Below, piece after piece: positions 52,995 through 63,950 of a DNA stretch of 64,000 nt. The stretch is from Longimycelium tulufanense (GTDB taxonomy: Bacteria; Actinomycetota; Actinomycetes; Mycobacteriales; Pseudonocardiaceae). The first letter of the stretch is position 1, and every line of letters starts with the position of its first letter. Both the position numbers and the translations under genes were made by a program. The notes below the pieces were generated by a model. That model was not told where the DNA came from. It did not search any database and was given only the letters and a program-made list of their open reading frames with translations. Location: contig NZ_BMMK01000002.1 of NCBI RefSeq assembly GCF_014645795.1, positions 456,388 through 520,387 of the forward strand, written 5' to 3'.

Positions 52995-53639
52995 GTGCGT
53001 GCCGAGGTGGACCTGCTGGTGCCGGTGAAGCGGCTGACCGCGGCGAAGTCGAGGCTGCGCGGCGTGGCCGGCGACCGCGGGGCACACGCCGCGCTCGCGC
53101 TGGCCATTGTGCTGGACACCCTCTCCGCCGCCCGCGGCGCCGAGGGCGTGCGCCGCCTGGTCGTGGTGACCGCCGACCCGACGGTGGCAGGGGCGGCGCG
53201 GGAGGTGGGCGCCGAGACACTGCCGGACCTGCCCGACACCGGCCTGAACCCAGCGCTGCGGCACGGCGCGGAGGTGCTGCGCGCGGCGGACCCGGACTCG
53301 GCAGTCGGGGCGTTGCAGTCCGATCTGCCCGCCCTGCGGCCGGCGGAGCTGACCGCGGCACTCCGGGCGGCGGTGGATCCTGGTCGGCCGGCCGGGCGGG
53401 CGTTCTGCCTGGACCGCCAGGGCGCCGGGACCACGTTGTTGGTGGCCGCGTCCGGGCGAGTGCTCGACCCCCGGTTCGGGCCGGGTTCGGCCGACGCACA
53501 CCGCGCCTCGGGGGCGTCTACCTTGGACGGTTCGTGGCCCTCGCTGCGGTGCGATGTCGACACCCGGGCGGACCTGAGGTACGCGGCCGGGCTGGGGCTG
53601 GGGGCGCGCACCGCGACCCGGCTCGCGGCAGCCGGCTGA
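52995..53639 (+). CDS. cofC: 2-phospho-lactate/phosphoenolpyruvate guanylyltransferase (F420 biosynthesis)
   Basis: A 214-residue nucleotidyltransferase that activates the phospho-C3 unit (2-phospholactate or PEP) with GTP for coenzyme F420. Motifs: Leu-Leu-Val-Pro-Val-Lys-Arg-Leu-Thr-Ala-Ala-Lys-Ser-Arg-Leu near the N-terminus, Leu-Gln-Ser-Asp-Leu-Pro-Ala-Leu (metal Asp) near 108, and Ser-Leu-Arg-Cys-Asp-Val-Asp-Thr near 190. GTG 52995 is fixed by ggaggatgggggc directly upstream. The gene lies between plsC and ppk as in mycobacteria. Confidence 0.93.
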   Translation: MRAEVDLLVPVKRLTAAKSRLRGVAGDRGAHAALALAIVLDTLSAARGAEGVRRLVVVTADPTVAGAAREVGAETLPDLPDTGLNPALRHGAEVLRAADPDSAVGALQSDLPALRPAELTAALRAAVDPGRPAGRAFCLDRQGAGTTLLVAASGRVLDPRFGPGSADAHRASGASTLDGSWPSLRCDVDTRADLRYAAGLGLGARTATRLAAAG

Positions 53640-53812
53640 AGATCCCTTGCCCCGCAACGACCAACGCCGACAGCCGCACGCGAAGCATGCTGAGCAATAC
53701 AATGAACGAGTCGGGAGCGAAGCGTGTTCGCCCTGCTACCGAACGCGAGTATCGCTTGCTCGATGGGACCGCGCGAGCCGGCGGGTCTTACGCTGCCACT
53801 TAGCATGGAGGC
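53640..53812. promoter_or_regulatory. Lower-GC gap before the 69-residue gene
   Basis: 173 bases, visibly less GC-rich than its surroundings (for example aatacaatgaacg near 53695). Probably the promoter for the small gene and ppk. Confidence 0.4.
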
Positions 53813-54022
53813 GTGAACGCACAGCGGGAACAAGCCACGATCCACACCGTCCATTCGGATGGCTCGGTGGTCCTGCTGTGTGACGACGGCCTGCTCGTCG
53901 ACGCCCCTGCCACCGCCGTCGCCGCGGGTGGGTGGCGGGCACCGCGACCCGGGCAACGGGTGGCCGTCCACCGCACGGATGGCGTGGTCGACGCGGTGCT
54001 ATTGCCAGTAACTGGCGCGTAA
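53813..54022 (+). CDS. Hypothetical 69-residue protein
   Basis: The product reads Met-Asn-Ala-Gln-Arg-Glu-Gln-Ala-Thr-Ile-His-Thr-Val-His-Ser-Asp-Gly-Ser-Val-Val-Leu-Leu, with alternating hydrophobic and polar residues and Asp-Gly turns that suggest a small beta-barrel (OB or SH3-like). No family is recognised. A GGAGGC element precedes the start. It lies 45 bases before the chosen ppk start and could be co-transcribed with ppk. Confidence 0.6.
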   Translation: MNAQREQATIHTVHSDGSVVLLCDDGLLVDAPATAVAAGGWRAPRPGQRVAVHRTDGVVDAVLLPVTGA

Positions 54023-54067
54023 CGTCGGGGTCGCAGGGCGGCGCCCGACGTGAAGGAGAATCCGACC

Positions 54068-56392
54068 GTGAGCAGCAACAGCGAGGACCGGGTCCCGGAC
54101 CCCGACGACGGTCCGGATACCCGCACGCCCGCGCCGCGGTCCACCACCGGCAGGACCGCGACGGGCACCCGTCGGGCCGCGGCCCGGCGGCGTTCTCCGC
54201 AATCGTCGACGCCGCGCGGTGGCGCAGGCACCACCACCGCCGCGCGGACCCTGACCAACGGTCAGGACACGGACGGCAGCCTGCACGGCGTGCCCTCGGC
54301 ACCACCGGCCCCCACCCGGCCCGCGCAGGTCACCGACCTGCCGGAGAACCGGTATTTCAACCGGGAGCTGTCCTGGCTCGATTTCAACGCCCGGGTTCTC
54401 GCGCTCGCCGAGGACACCTCGCAGCCGCTGCTGGAACGTGCCAAGTTCCTCGCGATCTTCGCGTCCAACCTGGACGAGTTCTACATGGTCCGCGTCGCCG
54501 GCCTGAAGCGCCGCGAGGAGGCCGGGCTGTCGGTGCGCAGCGCCGACGGTCTGTCCCCGCGCGAGCAGCTGGCCCGCATCTCCACGCGCACCCAGGACCT
54601 GGTGGAGCAGCACGCCAAGGTGTTCCTGGACCAGGTCCGGCCGGAGCTGGAGAAGCACGACGTGCGGATCGTCGGCTGGGACGATCTGGACGACCCGGAC
54701 CGGCTGCGGATGTCGGACTACTTCACCGAGCACGTCTTCCCGGTGCTGACACCGCTCGCGGTCGACCCGGCGCACCCGTTCCCCTACATCTCCGGGCTGT
54801 CGTTGAACCTCGCGGTGACGGTGCGCGACCCGGAGGGCGGAACCGAGCGTTTCGCCCGGGTGAAGGTGCCCGACAACGTGCCGCGGCTGGTGCGCGTGGA
54901 AATCGACCGCAGCGCCGACCTCGCCACGTTCCTGCCCCTGGAAGAACTCATCGCGGCGCACCTCGACGAGCTGTTCCCGGGGATGGAGGTGGTGGAACAC
55001 CACGTCTTCCGGGTGACCCGCAACGCGGACCTGGAGGTCGAGGAGGACCGCGACGAGGACCTGTTGCAGGCATTGGAACGGGAGCTGGCGCGGCGGCGGT
55101 TCGGCCCTCCGGTGCGGCTGGAGGTCGCCGACACCATGAGCGAGCACGTGCTGGAGCTGTTGCTGCGCGAGCTCGACGTCGACCCGCACGATGTCGTCGA
55201 GGTGCCCGGGCTGTTGGACCTGTCCTGCCTGTGGCAGCTGTACTCGCTGGACCTGCCGCAGCTCAAGGACGCCGTCTTCGTGCCGGCCACGCACTCCGCC
55301 TTCGGCGAGGGCGAGACACCCAAGAGCGTGTTCGCGATGCTGCGCGAGGGCGATGTGCTGGTGCACCACCCCTACGACGCGTTCCCCACCAGCGTGCAGC
55401 GGTTCATCGAGCAGGCCGCGGCCGACCCCAACGTGCTGGCCATCAAGCAGACCCTGTACCGGACCTCGGGCGACTCACCCATCGTGGACGCGCTCATCGA
55501 CGCGGCCGAGGCGGGGAAGCAGGTGGTGGCCCTGGTCGAGCTGAAGGCGCGGTTCGACGAGCAGGCGAACATCAAGTGGGCACGCAAGCTGGAGAAGGCC
55601 GGCGTGCACGTGGTCTACGGCCTGGTCGGGCTCAAGACGCACTGCAAGGTGTCGCTGGTGGTGCGGCAGGAAGGCAAGACGATCCGTCGCTACTGCCACA
55701 TCGGCACCGGCAACTACCACCCCAAGACCGCGCGCATCTACGAGGACCTCGGCCTGCTCACCGCGGAACCGTCCATCGGCGCGGACCTGACCGACCTGTT
55801 CAACGTCCTCACCGGCTACGCGCGACAGGGCACCTACCGGACGCTGCTCGTGGCACCGCACGGTGTGCGGCGCGGCATCGTCGCGCGGGTCGAGCGCGAA
55901 CTCGACTACGCGGCCGCCGGTCAGCCCTGCGGCGTGCGGGTCAAGGCGAACGCGTTGGTGGACGAGCAGGTTATCGACGCGTTGTACCGGGCGTCGCAGG
56001 CCGGGGTGCCGGTTGACGTGGTGGTGCGCGGGATCTGCGCGTTGAAACCGGGCGTACCGGGCCTGAGCGAGAACATCCGGGTGCGCTCGATCCTGGGCCG
56101 GTTCCTCGAGCACTCCCGCATCTTCCACTTCCGCGGCGGCGACGAGTACTGGATCGGCAGCGCGGACATGATGCACCGCAACCTCGACCGGCGGGTCGAG
56201 GCGCTGGTGCGGGTGACCGACCCGAGGCTCACCACCGAACTGGACGCGGTGTTCGACTCCGCGATGGCGCCGGAGACCCGGTGCTGGGTACTGGATCCGA
56301 AGGGCGCCTGGATCGCCTCCCCGTCCGAGGACGGCGTGCAGGTGCGGGATCACCAGGCCGAGCTGGCGCGGCGGCACGGCGCGAAGGCGTGA
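54068..56392 (+). CDS. ppk: Polyphosphate kinase 1
   Basis: A 774-residue enzyme that polymerises inorganic polyphosphate from ATP. The N-terminal about 80 residues are Arg/Thr/Pro-rich and probably disordered. The conserved core starts [29 protein letters not shown] and the catalytic loop [16 protein letters not shown] follow. I choose GTG 54068 with GAAGGAGAA upstream; GTG 54050 is in frame. mutT1 follows after five bases. Confidence 0.96.
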   Translation: MSSNSEDRVPDPDDGPDTRTPAPRSTTGRTATGTRRAAARRRSPQSSTPRGGAGTTTAARTLTNGQDTDGSLHGVPSAPPAPTRPAQVTDLPENRYFNRELSWLDFNARVLALAEDTSQPLLERAKFLAIFASNLDEFYMVRVAGLKRREEAGLSVRSADGLSPREQLARISTRTQDLVEQHAKVFLDQVRPELEKHDVRIVGWDDLDDPDRLRMSDYFTEHVFPVLTPLAVDPAHPFPYISGLSLNLAVTVRDPEGGTERFARVKVPDNVPRLVRVEIDRSADLATFLPLEELIAAHLDELFPGMEVVEHHVFRVTRNADLEVEEDRDEDLLQALERELARRRFGPPVRLEVADTMSEHVLELLLRELDVDPHDVVEVPGLLDLSCLWQLYSLDLPQLKDAVFVPATHSAFGEGETPKSVFAMLREGDVLVHHPYDAFPTSVQRFIEQAAADPNVLAIKQTLYRTSGDSPIVDALIDAAEAGKQVVALVELKARFDEQANIKWARKLEKAGVHVVYGLVGLKTHCKVSLVVRQEGKTIRRYCHIGTGNYHPKTARIYEDLGLLTAEPSIGADLTDLFNVLTGYARQGTYRTLLVAPHGVRRGIVARVERELDYAAAGQPCGVRVKANALVDEQVIDALYRASQAGVPVDVVVRGICALKPGVPGLSENIRVRSILGRFLEHSRIFHFRGGDEYWIGSADMMHRNLDRRVEALVRVTDPRLTTELDAVFDSAMAPETRCWVLDPKGAWIASPSEDGVQVRDHQAELARRHGAKA

Positions 56393-56397
56393 GGGAC

Positions 56398-57390
56398 ATG
56401 GCGGTGACCGACCGGGCCAACAGGACGAAGGTGCGGGCGGCAGGCGCGGTGTTGTGGCGCGACGCCGGTGGCGACGGCACCGTCGTGCCGGACGGCGTCG
56501 AGGTGGCGGTGGTGCACCGACCCCGCTACGACGACTGGACGCTGCCGAAAGGGAAGCTCGACGACGGGGAGACCGTGGCGGCCGCCGCGGTCCGTGAGGT
56601 GGCCGAGGAGACGGGTTTTCGGGCCGTTCTGGGGCGGCGCCTGCCCACCCTCCACTACGACGTGTCCACCAGGGAAGGCGGGCGGGCCCGCAAGCGGGTG
56701 GACTTCTTCGCCGCCCACACGGTCGACGGCGAGTTCGTCCCCTCCGAGGAGGTGGACGAACTGCGCTGGCTACCGCCGGAAACGGCCGCCCAGCGGCTCA
56801 CCTACGGACTCGAACGGGACCTGCTGGCCGCCTTCACCACGCTGCCCGTGCGCACCCGCACGGTGTTGCTGGTACGGCACGCCAAGGCGGGCAAGCGGGA
56901 GAGCTGGTCCGGGGACGACGACCTCCGCCCGCTCACCGCCGGGGGACGGCGGCAGGCCGAGGGGTTGCGCCGGCTGCTGCCGTTGTTCGGTGCGGACCAG
57001 GTCTACTCGGCACCCCGCGTGCGGTGCGTGCAGACCGTGCAGGCGCTGGCCGACGACCTCGGCGTGGGCATCCGGACGGAACCGTTGCTGTCCGAGGAGG
57101 GCTACTGGCCCGATCCGGAGGTGGGGCTGCGGCGCCTGCTGGAGATTGCCGCGACGCCGGGAACCCCGGTGGTGTCCAGCCAGGGCGGCGTCATCCCGGA
57201 TATGGTGGCCCGGCTGGCCCAAGCCGACGGTGTCGACCTGTCCGAGCAGCCCGACGAGACCGGCACGCTGCCCAGCCGCAAGGGAAGCCTCTGGGTGCTG
57301 TCGTTCCGCGCACCGTCCGAACCGGCTCGGAACGGGGTGCCCGCGCCGCAGCTCGTCGCCGCCGACTACGTCGCCGACCCGCTCCCCTGA
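56398..57390 (+). CDS. mutT1: MutT1: NUDIX hydrolase fused to a histidine-phosphatase domain
   Basis: A 330-residue two-domain protein. The NUDIX box Gly-Lys-Leu-Asp-Asp-Gly-Glu-Thr and Arg-Glu-Val-Ala-Glu-Glu-Thr-Gly (about residues 49-71) is complete. A phosphoglycerate-mutase-like domain begins at about 155 with Leu-Leu-Val-Arg-His-Ala-Lys-Ala. Mycobacterial MutT1 of this form hydrolyses 8-oxo-GTP/dGTP and diadenosine polyphosphates. It lies five bases after ppk, suggesting joint expression. In the phosphatase half the second catalytic His usually seen near the C-terminus (Ser-Ser-His-Gly) is replaced by Gln (Ser-Ser-Gln-Gly), which may weaken that activity. Confidence 0.93.
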   Translation: MAVTDRANRTKVRAAGAVLWRDAGGDGTVVPDGVEVAVVHRPRYDDWTLPKGKLDDGETVAAAAVREVAEETGFRAVLGRRLPTLHYDVSTREGGRARKRVDFFAAHTVDGEFVPSEEVDELRWLPPETAAQRLTYGLERDLLAAFTTLPVRTRTVLLVRHAKAGKRESWSGDDDLRPLTAGGRRQAEGLRRLLPLFGADQVYSAPRVRCVQTVQALADDLGVGIRTEPLLSEEGYWPDPEVGLRRLLEIAATPGTPVVSSQGGVIPDMVARLAQADGVDLSEQPDETGTLPSRKGSLWVLSFRAPSEPARNGVPAPQLVAADYVADPLP

Positions 57391-57766
57391 ACGTCGCACA
57401 CCACCTTCGGCCGGTCGAAGTCGACAGGCCGGGAAAGCTCACGCGCAACGCATACCGGCAACCGTCCTGGCGAAGGCGACACAACCGCTGGTGATTCTCC
57501 CCACGCTAAAGCCCGCCGCCACTTGGCGGAGCACGTATGGCAGGTCCGCGCGAACTACTTGACGCCGGTAGTAACGAGGCGCGAGGGAAAGCGACGGGAT
57601 GCTAAAGGGGTTCGGCCCGAGCCGCACATCGGCACCCATCCAGATGCGTTTCCAGGCCCCGTTGGACAAGCCGTTCCGCAGGTCAGACGCGCGTCCCGGC
57701 GCGTGCACCCGGGCTGCCCACCGGGGGACGTCCGACCGGCCCGGCCCGGGCGGTGGTCACGGAAAT
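57391..57766. other. Intergenic region mutT1 to hup terminator
   Basis: 376 bases with no supported gene or RNA. I looked for tRNA-like T-arms and found none. Confidence 0.4.
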
Positions 57767-57810
57767 GGACCGGGGCCCGGTCGGCTCTGCTGCCAACCGG
57801 GCCCCGGTCC
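57767..57810 (-). terminator. hup terminator
   Basis: Perfect 15-bp stem (ggaccggggcccggt 57767-57781, partner 57796-57810) with a 14-base loop, 50 bases beyond the hup stop on the minus strand. Confidence 0.8.
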
Positions 57811-57859
57811 GCCACGCCCGTGAGGGGGCGGGCACAGGGGCGTTGCCGCCCCGGGCGCC

Positions 57860-58438
57860 TCACTTCTTGCGCGTGGTGCGCCGCGTGGTTGCCTTGCGCG
57901 CGGTGGCGCGAGCGGTCGTCTTGCGCGCGGTCGCGGCCTTGGCGGTGGTGCGCTTGGCCGTGGTGGCGCGCTTGGGTGCCGCCTTCGCCGTCGTCTTGCG
58001 CGCGGTGGTGCGCTTGGCCGTGGTCGCGCGCTTCGGCGCGGCCTTGGCGGTGGTGCGCGCGGTGCGCTTGGCCGCCGGCTTCGCAGCGGTCGTCTTGCGC
58101 GTGGTCGTGGCCTTGGCGGTGGTGGTCTTCTTCGCGGCGGCCGCCACCCGGGGCAGCTTCCGCACACCGCCGATGACCTCCTTGAAGGTGGTACCCGCAC
58201 GGAACGCGGGGACGTTGGTCCGCTTCACCTTCACCTGCTCGCCGGTGCGCGGGTTGCGGGCCACCCGAGCGGCACGCGCCCGCTTCTCGAAGACACCGAA
58301 GCCGGTGACGTTGACCTTCTCGCCCTTGTTGACAGTACGGACGATGATGTCCGTCATCCCGTCGACCGCCTCGGACGCGGTCTTCTTGTCGCCGCCGAGA
58401 CGCTCGGCGAGCGCCTCAATGAGCTGGGCCTTGTTCAC
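57860..58438 (-). CDS. hupB: HU-type nucleoid protein with Lys/Ala/Thr-rich tail (HupB)
   Basis: A 192-residue histone-like protein. The N-terminal HU domain (about 1-90) is standard: [25 protein letters not shown]. The C-terminal about 100 residues are basic repeats of Ala/Thr/Lys/Arg, including two identical copies of [14 protein letters not shown]. Mycobacterial HupB has a similar histone-H1-like tail that binds DNA and iron-related promoters. GTG 58438. Confidence 0.95.
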   Translation of the reverse strand: MNKAQLIEALAERLGGDKKTASEAVDGMTDIIVRTVNKGEKVNVTGFGVFEKRARAARVARNPRTGEQVKVKRTNVPAFRAGTTFKEVIGGVRKLPRVAAAAKKTTTAKATTTRKTTAAKPAAKRTARTTAKAAPKRATTAKRTTARKTTAKAAPKRATTAKRTTAKAATARKTTARATARKATTRRTTRKK

Positions 58439-58746
58439 TTCCAGTCCCTCCCGAGGGAAACACACATACGGCCCCGTCGGGCCGACTGCCGCAACGGTAA
58501 GCCGTACCGCGACAGATTTCCACGCGCCACGCCCGAAAAGCCGTTGTGGCGGTGTTGGATCCGCTCCTCTGAGGGACATTCTGGCCGTTCCTGGCCGCTC
58601 GGGAGGGGGTCTGGCGGTGCTCGCGGGGTTGGTGGCCGGGTGTTGCGGACTGCCGCAATACGGCTGCTGCGCTGGTGAAATCGCGGCAGTCCGCCCGGTA
58701 CGGCCACGTTTCGCCGCAGCACTACTGCACAGTGCTACCGGGCCCG
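58439..58746. promoter_or_regulatory. hup upstream region with 12-bp hairpin
   Basis: 308 bases between the leuD stop and the hup start. Perfect arms gcggactgccgc (58645-58656) and gcggcagtccgc (58683-58694) enclose 26 bases. On the minus strand this is downstream of leuD and so likely the leuCD terminator, leaving about 200 bases for the hup promoter. Confidence 0.55.
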
Positions 58747-59349
58747 CTACCGGGTCCCCGCCGGTTGTGTGCTGGGCAGCCAGGAGGGACGGCCCTTCTC
58801 GAACTCGTCGATGTCGGCGGCGCGGCGCAACGTGAGCGCGATGTCGTCGAGACCCTCCAGCAACCGCCAGCGGGTGTAGTCGTCGATGCTGAAGCCGGCG
58901 GTGAAGTCCTTCGCCCGGACCGTCTTCTCCCGCAGGTCGACGGTCACCTCGGTGCCCGGCTCGTTCTCCAGCACCTTCCAGAGCTGCTCCACATCGGACT
59001 GCTCGCACTGGGCGGCCAGCAGGCCCTGCTTGCCGGCGTTGCCCCGGAAGATGTCGGCGAACCGGGAGGAGACGACCACCCGGAAGCCGTAGTCGGCCAG
59101 CGCCCAGACGGCGTGCTCCCGGGAGGAGCCGGTGCCGAAGTCCGGCCCGGCCACCAGCACGCTGCCGGCCCGGTACGGCTCGAGGTTCAACACGAACTCC
59201 GGCTCGCTCCGCCAGGCGGCAAACAGCCCGTCGGCGAAGCCGGTGCGGCTGACCCGCTTGAGGTAGACGGCCGGGATGATCTGGTCGGTGTCCACGTTGG
59301 ACCGGCGCAGCGGCACGCCGACCCCGGTGTGACTGGTGAAGGGTTCCAT
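58747..59349 (-). CDS. leuD: 3-isopropylmalate dehydratase small subunit
   Basis: A 200-residue swivel subunit of isopropylmalate isomerase (leucine synthesis). Typical motifs: [28 protein letters not shown] and [10 protein letters not shown]. It follows leuC by 42 bases and is its obligate partner. Confidence 0.97.
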   Translation of the reverse strand: MEPFTSHTGVGVPLRRSNVDTDQIIPAVYLKRVSRTGFADGLFAAWRSEPEFVLNLEPYRAGSVLVAGPDFGTGSSREHAVWALADYGFRVVVSSRFADIFRGNAGKQGLLAAQCEQSDVEQLWKVLENEPGTEVTVDLREKTVRAKDFTAGFSIDDYTRWRLLEGLDDIALTLRRAADIDEFEKGRPSWLPSTQPAGTR

Positions 59350-59391
59350 GGTGGGAGGGCCTTTCGCTGTCTGGTGGTGCTCCGGCGCTGG

Positions 59392-60795
<1,404 letters not shown>

Positions 60796-60849
60796 CGCTC
60801 CTCCTCGTCGAGGGTCGGATTTTTTGGTCAAGGGACCCGATCGAGCTAG

Positions 60850-60870
60850 ACTTCCCACATGGCGGGAAGT
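60850..60870. promoter_or_regulatory. Candidate IclR-type operator between leuC and its regulator
   Basis: Perfect 7-base arms acttccc (60850-60856) and gggaagt (60864-60870) separated by seven bases, in the 87-base divergent promoter. The position fits LtbR/NdgR control of leuCD and autoregulation. Confidence 0.55.
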
Positions 60871-60882
60871 TAGTATCGGTTC

Positions 60883-61584
60883 GTGGGACAGCATAGCGGC
60901 ATCGGCGTGCTGGACAAGGCAGTGGCCGTCCTGCAGGCAGTAGCAAAAGATCCGTGTGGGCTGGCGGAGCTGTGCAACCGCACCGGCCTGCCCAGGGCGA
61001 CCGCGCACCGACTGGCGGTGGGCCTGGAGGTGCACCGGTTGCTCCGCCGCGGGCCGGACGGTCGGTGGCGGCCGGGCGCGGCACTGGCCGAGCTGGCCGG
61101 CGGCGCCACCGACCCGCTGCTCGACGCGGCGGCCGCGGTGTTGCCACGGCTGCGCGACATCACCGGCGAGAGCGTGCAGCTCTACCGCCGGGACGGGATG
61201 CAGCGCATCTGCGTGGCCACCGCGGAGCCACCGAGTGGCCTGCGCGACACCGTGCCGGTGGGTGCCCGCCTGCCGATGACGGCGGGCTCGGGCGCGAAGG
61301 TGCTCGCCGCGTGGGCCGATCCGGCCACGCAACGCTCCGTCCTCGGCGAGGCGGTCTTCGGCGAGCGCACCTTGCTCGAGGTACGCCGCCGCGGTTGGGC
61401 ACAGAGCGTGGCCGAGCGCGAATCGGGTGTGGCAAGCGTGTCCGCCCCGGTCCGCGACGGCTCCGGCGCCGTTGTCGCCGCGGTTTCGGTGTCTGGACCG
61501 ATCGACCGCATGGGCCGCCGTCCCGGTGCCCGCTGGGCCGCCGACCTCCTCGCGGCCGCCGAGGCCCTACAAAGCCGGCTCTGA
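60883..61584 (+). CDS. ndgR: IclR-family regulator of leucine synthesis (NdgR/LtbR type)
   Basis: A 233-residue IclR protein: an N-terminal winged helix (about 5-65, [19 protein letters not shown]) and a C-terminal ligand domain with [12 protein letters not shown]. In actinobacteria the regulator divergent from leuCD represses or activates leucine and related pathways. GTG start at 60883. The symbol rests on position and family. Confidence 0.9.
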   Translation: MGQHSGIGVLDKAVAVLQAVAKDPCGLAELCNRTGLPRATAHRLAVGLEVHRLLRRGPDGRWRPGAALAELAGGATDPLLDAAAAVLPRLRDITGESVQLYRRDGMQRICVATAEPPSGLRDTVPVGARLPMTAGSGAKVLAAWADPATQRSVLGEAVFGERTLLEVRRRGWAQSVAERESGVASVSAPVRDGSGAVVAAVSVSGPIDRMGRRPGARWAADLLAAAEALQSRL

Positions 61585-63939
61585 ACCCGATTCCGCCCCC
61601 GACCGGCCAGGAAGCTCCACCCACTGGTCATCGGCGAAACAGCAACGCGCAGACACAACACCCCACCTGGGACAGGGATCCGCACGATCCCATGCCCACC
61701 CACGGCTCCCGAGGACCCTGTTCCCCTCGCGCACGGCCCCAGCACCGCGCCGAAGGACAACTCGTCGAGCCACCAACGCTGCCAGGCCGGCGATCAACGG
61801 CCCGCGAGCACCACAACCGAGCCTCGCGCACCCGCTCCACCCCGGCCGGCAAGCCACCCGCCGGCCTGGCAGCCCGCAATCTCCGCCCAAAAGTTGCCGA
61901 TTACGCCCGGGGACCTTGTGTACTGATGGGTGCTCCATGCGTAGTGCCCGCCCAGGGCCCATGTCGACCTCGGGCCAGCTTCGGAAGTTGTCGATTCACG
62001 GCCACCGGTCCCGACACAAGGACCCGTTGTGGGACAGCCGTCCAGCACCGCGGCTTCGCTTGCGCCACCGCCAGGATCTGTCGGTACCCACGAAGCTGAG
62101 CCCCGCCTATTCACCACCCGCAGAACTGCGGACGGCCGTCCACCCAACCCTCTCCGCCGCATCCCGCACGCCGGCCGCCGCCAGGCACCATGCCCGTGGA
62201 CGGAGGTAGCCAGCCCTACCAAGCAAAGCTTCCACCACGGGGAAGACGATCGGACTCAGCCCGAGACCACCCGGGAGCGAAGCAGTGCCGGGGCCTACAG
62301 AAGGACCCGGACACCGTGTCGCCCAGCTGAGCTCCAGCGCCAGAGCACACCGACGAACCGGCCCGGTGCCAACCGTCTGCCCCGGAAACGAGGTTCGCGA
62401 GTCGAAGCTCTACGAGTCTCCTCGACCGAACCTCTGCTACGCACAGTTCAACCAGCCAGTCGCCCCAAGATCGACCTTACGTGAGCCGAACTCCGCTCCC
62501 CCACCGCTACCGCGGACCGCACCGTCGAGGCCGCCCCGATCCTCAAGCCGCCCGAGCCTGGCCCAGACGGGAGGACAGGAGACCTTCTCTTCCGGCGATA
62601 CGGCCTGCTGCCCCGCCTGCCGTGCGTGCGCCCAGAGCGGCCGATGCGCTGGGAAGCGGGTTGCCGCCAGCCGGAAAGGACCTCCACTGTGGCACGTGTC
62701 AGGCGGTGCGACGAGGTACCAACCAGCGCCAACAGGCCACGGCCACCCATCCCACCCATCGCCCGCAGGGCTTCAGCCGCAAGCACCGGCGACAGGGGGA
62801 GGGCCAGAACTCACCGGGCCCCGCGACAACTCCACGGCGGATGTCCCAGATGTTCCCCATCCGAGAGCACAACCAGTAGTCCCATCAGCGCAACTTGTCA
62901 GGCCTCTGCGCCCGCACGCGACACCCGTCCCCCAAGGCCCGGACCGAACAACGGACAGCCAGCCGAGAACGAACAAGGCCCGGTGCGCCGCCCCGCCCAG
63001 ATCAAGCCCGGCGCTCAGCAACGGAAGGACCGGCACCCGCACCGGCTGTGATGACACGCTGCGCTCTGCCTCGAACCTCGAGCGTTGACCTCGACTCGCA
63101 CGCACGCGAGCTATCCACCGCCAGCCGCTCCGCAGCCCGCCCTGCCAAGAACAAGTGGAACACCGTTTGACGCCCTGCGCCGCTTCTCCCAAGGAACAGG
63201 GCCGGTTGCTTCACCACCGAAGCCAGAACGCCCATGGTCCACACCGACGCCAAGAAGGAAACCACAGCAACATGACACCGGACCCGGAACCCGGTGCCTG
63301 CCGCGAGACGGCAGAGAAGCGGACGACTCACCTTCGCACCAGCCCCCCGGGAACCCGGCGGCTACCACCCAACTCCAGGGACCCCGGCGGGGGATTTTGA
63401 CACCTGCTCCGGACCCCCGGGGTCGTCGTTGCTAGCAGCCCAGGAACCGGATGGATCGCGCCGTATCGAGTCCGGAACATCCGACTTGCACGCCAGAGAA
63501 GCAGACAGGTCCTCTTGGCACCGCCCCGGAGGTTAGGGGTTGCTACCAGACGCCAGGAACGGACCGAGCCGCTTCGCCGCCAAGCCCGCAGCATGCGTGT
63601 TGCCGCTGCCCCAGAGAAGCAGGAAGATCATCAGGAAGTTCCGGGTGATGGCAGGAACCGGACGAAGCATGCCGGTTGCGTCGGCACCGGCTCCGGAACT
63701 CGGTCGCCGCTGCACAAGGGAACGAGGGACTCAACCTCGGTGCGGGCCCGCACACCGCCGGTGCTGGTGGGTGGACGCGCTGGGTACCGAAGAAGCAGCG
63801 GACCCACCTCGCCACAAGGTCCGGACGAGGACTTGTGACTGCTGACGCAGCGTGGGGAGCCCGCACGAGCAGGAGCTGCCGGCCAAGCAACAGCGTCCCG
63901 CGCAACGCCCACACCGAGTACCGAAGATGGGATGACTAA
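61585..63939. other. 2.35-kb gene-free stretch with strong A/C over T bias
   Basis: I find no gene here. Plus-strand frames of up to 267 codons (for example 62285-63088) are Pro/Arg/Ser/Thr-rich, have no ribosome-binding site or recognisable domain, and are open mainly because T is rare: 62941-63000 contains A16 C24 G19 T1. No tRNA T-arm or rRNA segment was seen. The last 600 bases contain diverged repeats. It may be a decayed segment or a structural non-coding region, bounded on the right by an insertion sequence. Confidence 0.6.
63312..63720. repeat. Diverged tandem-like repeat, unit about 110-120 bases
   Basis: Shared words recur in the same order: cagagaagc at 63312, 63494 and 63612; ttgctaNcag at 63429 and 63540; ccaggaac or gcaggaac followed by gga near 63440, 63552 and 63650; and a cccgg-rich block between them. 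Spacing is 98-118 bases between neighbouring copies (182 for one pair). Copies are too diverged to align fully by eye. Confidence 0.4.
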
Positions 63940-63950
63940 GAGCGTGTCTC
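63940..63950. mobile_element. Insertion-sequence terminal end (IS5-like)
   Basis: gagcgtgtctc directly precedes the transposase stop and resembles the outer end of IS5-family elements in actinobacteria. A cta/ta-type target is immediately outside (ctaa at 63936). The element continues beyond the window. Confidence 0.6.

Noticed and set aside
62285..63088. Plus-strand open frame of 267 codons in the desert
   Set aside because: No ribosome-binding site, low-complexity Pro/Arg/Ser/Thr composition, and T depletion alone explains the lack of stop codons.
61585..63939. Possible tRNA-Glu or tRNA-Gln genes expected from conserved order
   Set aside because: No T-arm of the ggttcgaatcc type or cloverleaf-like segment could be found by eye.
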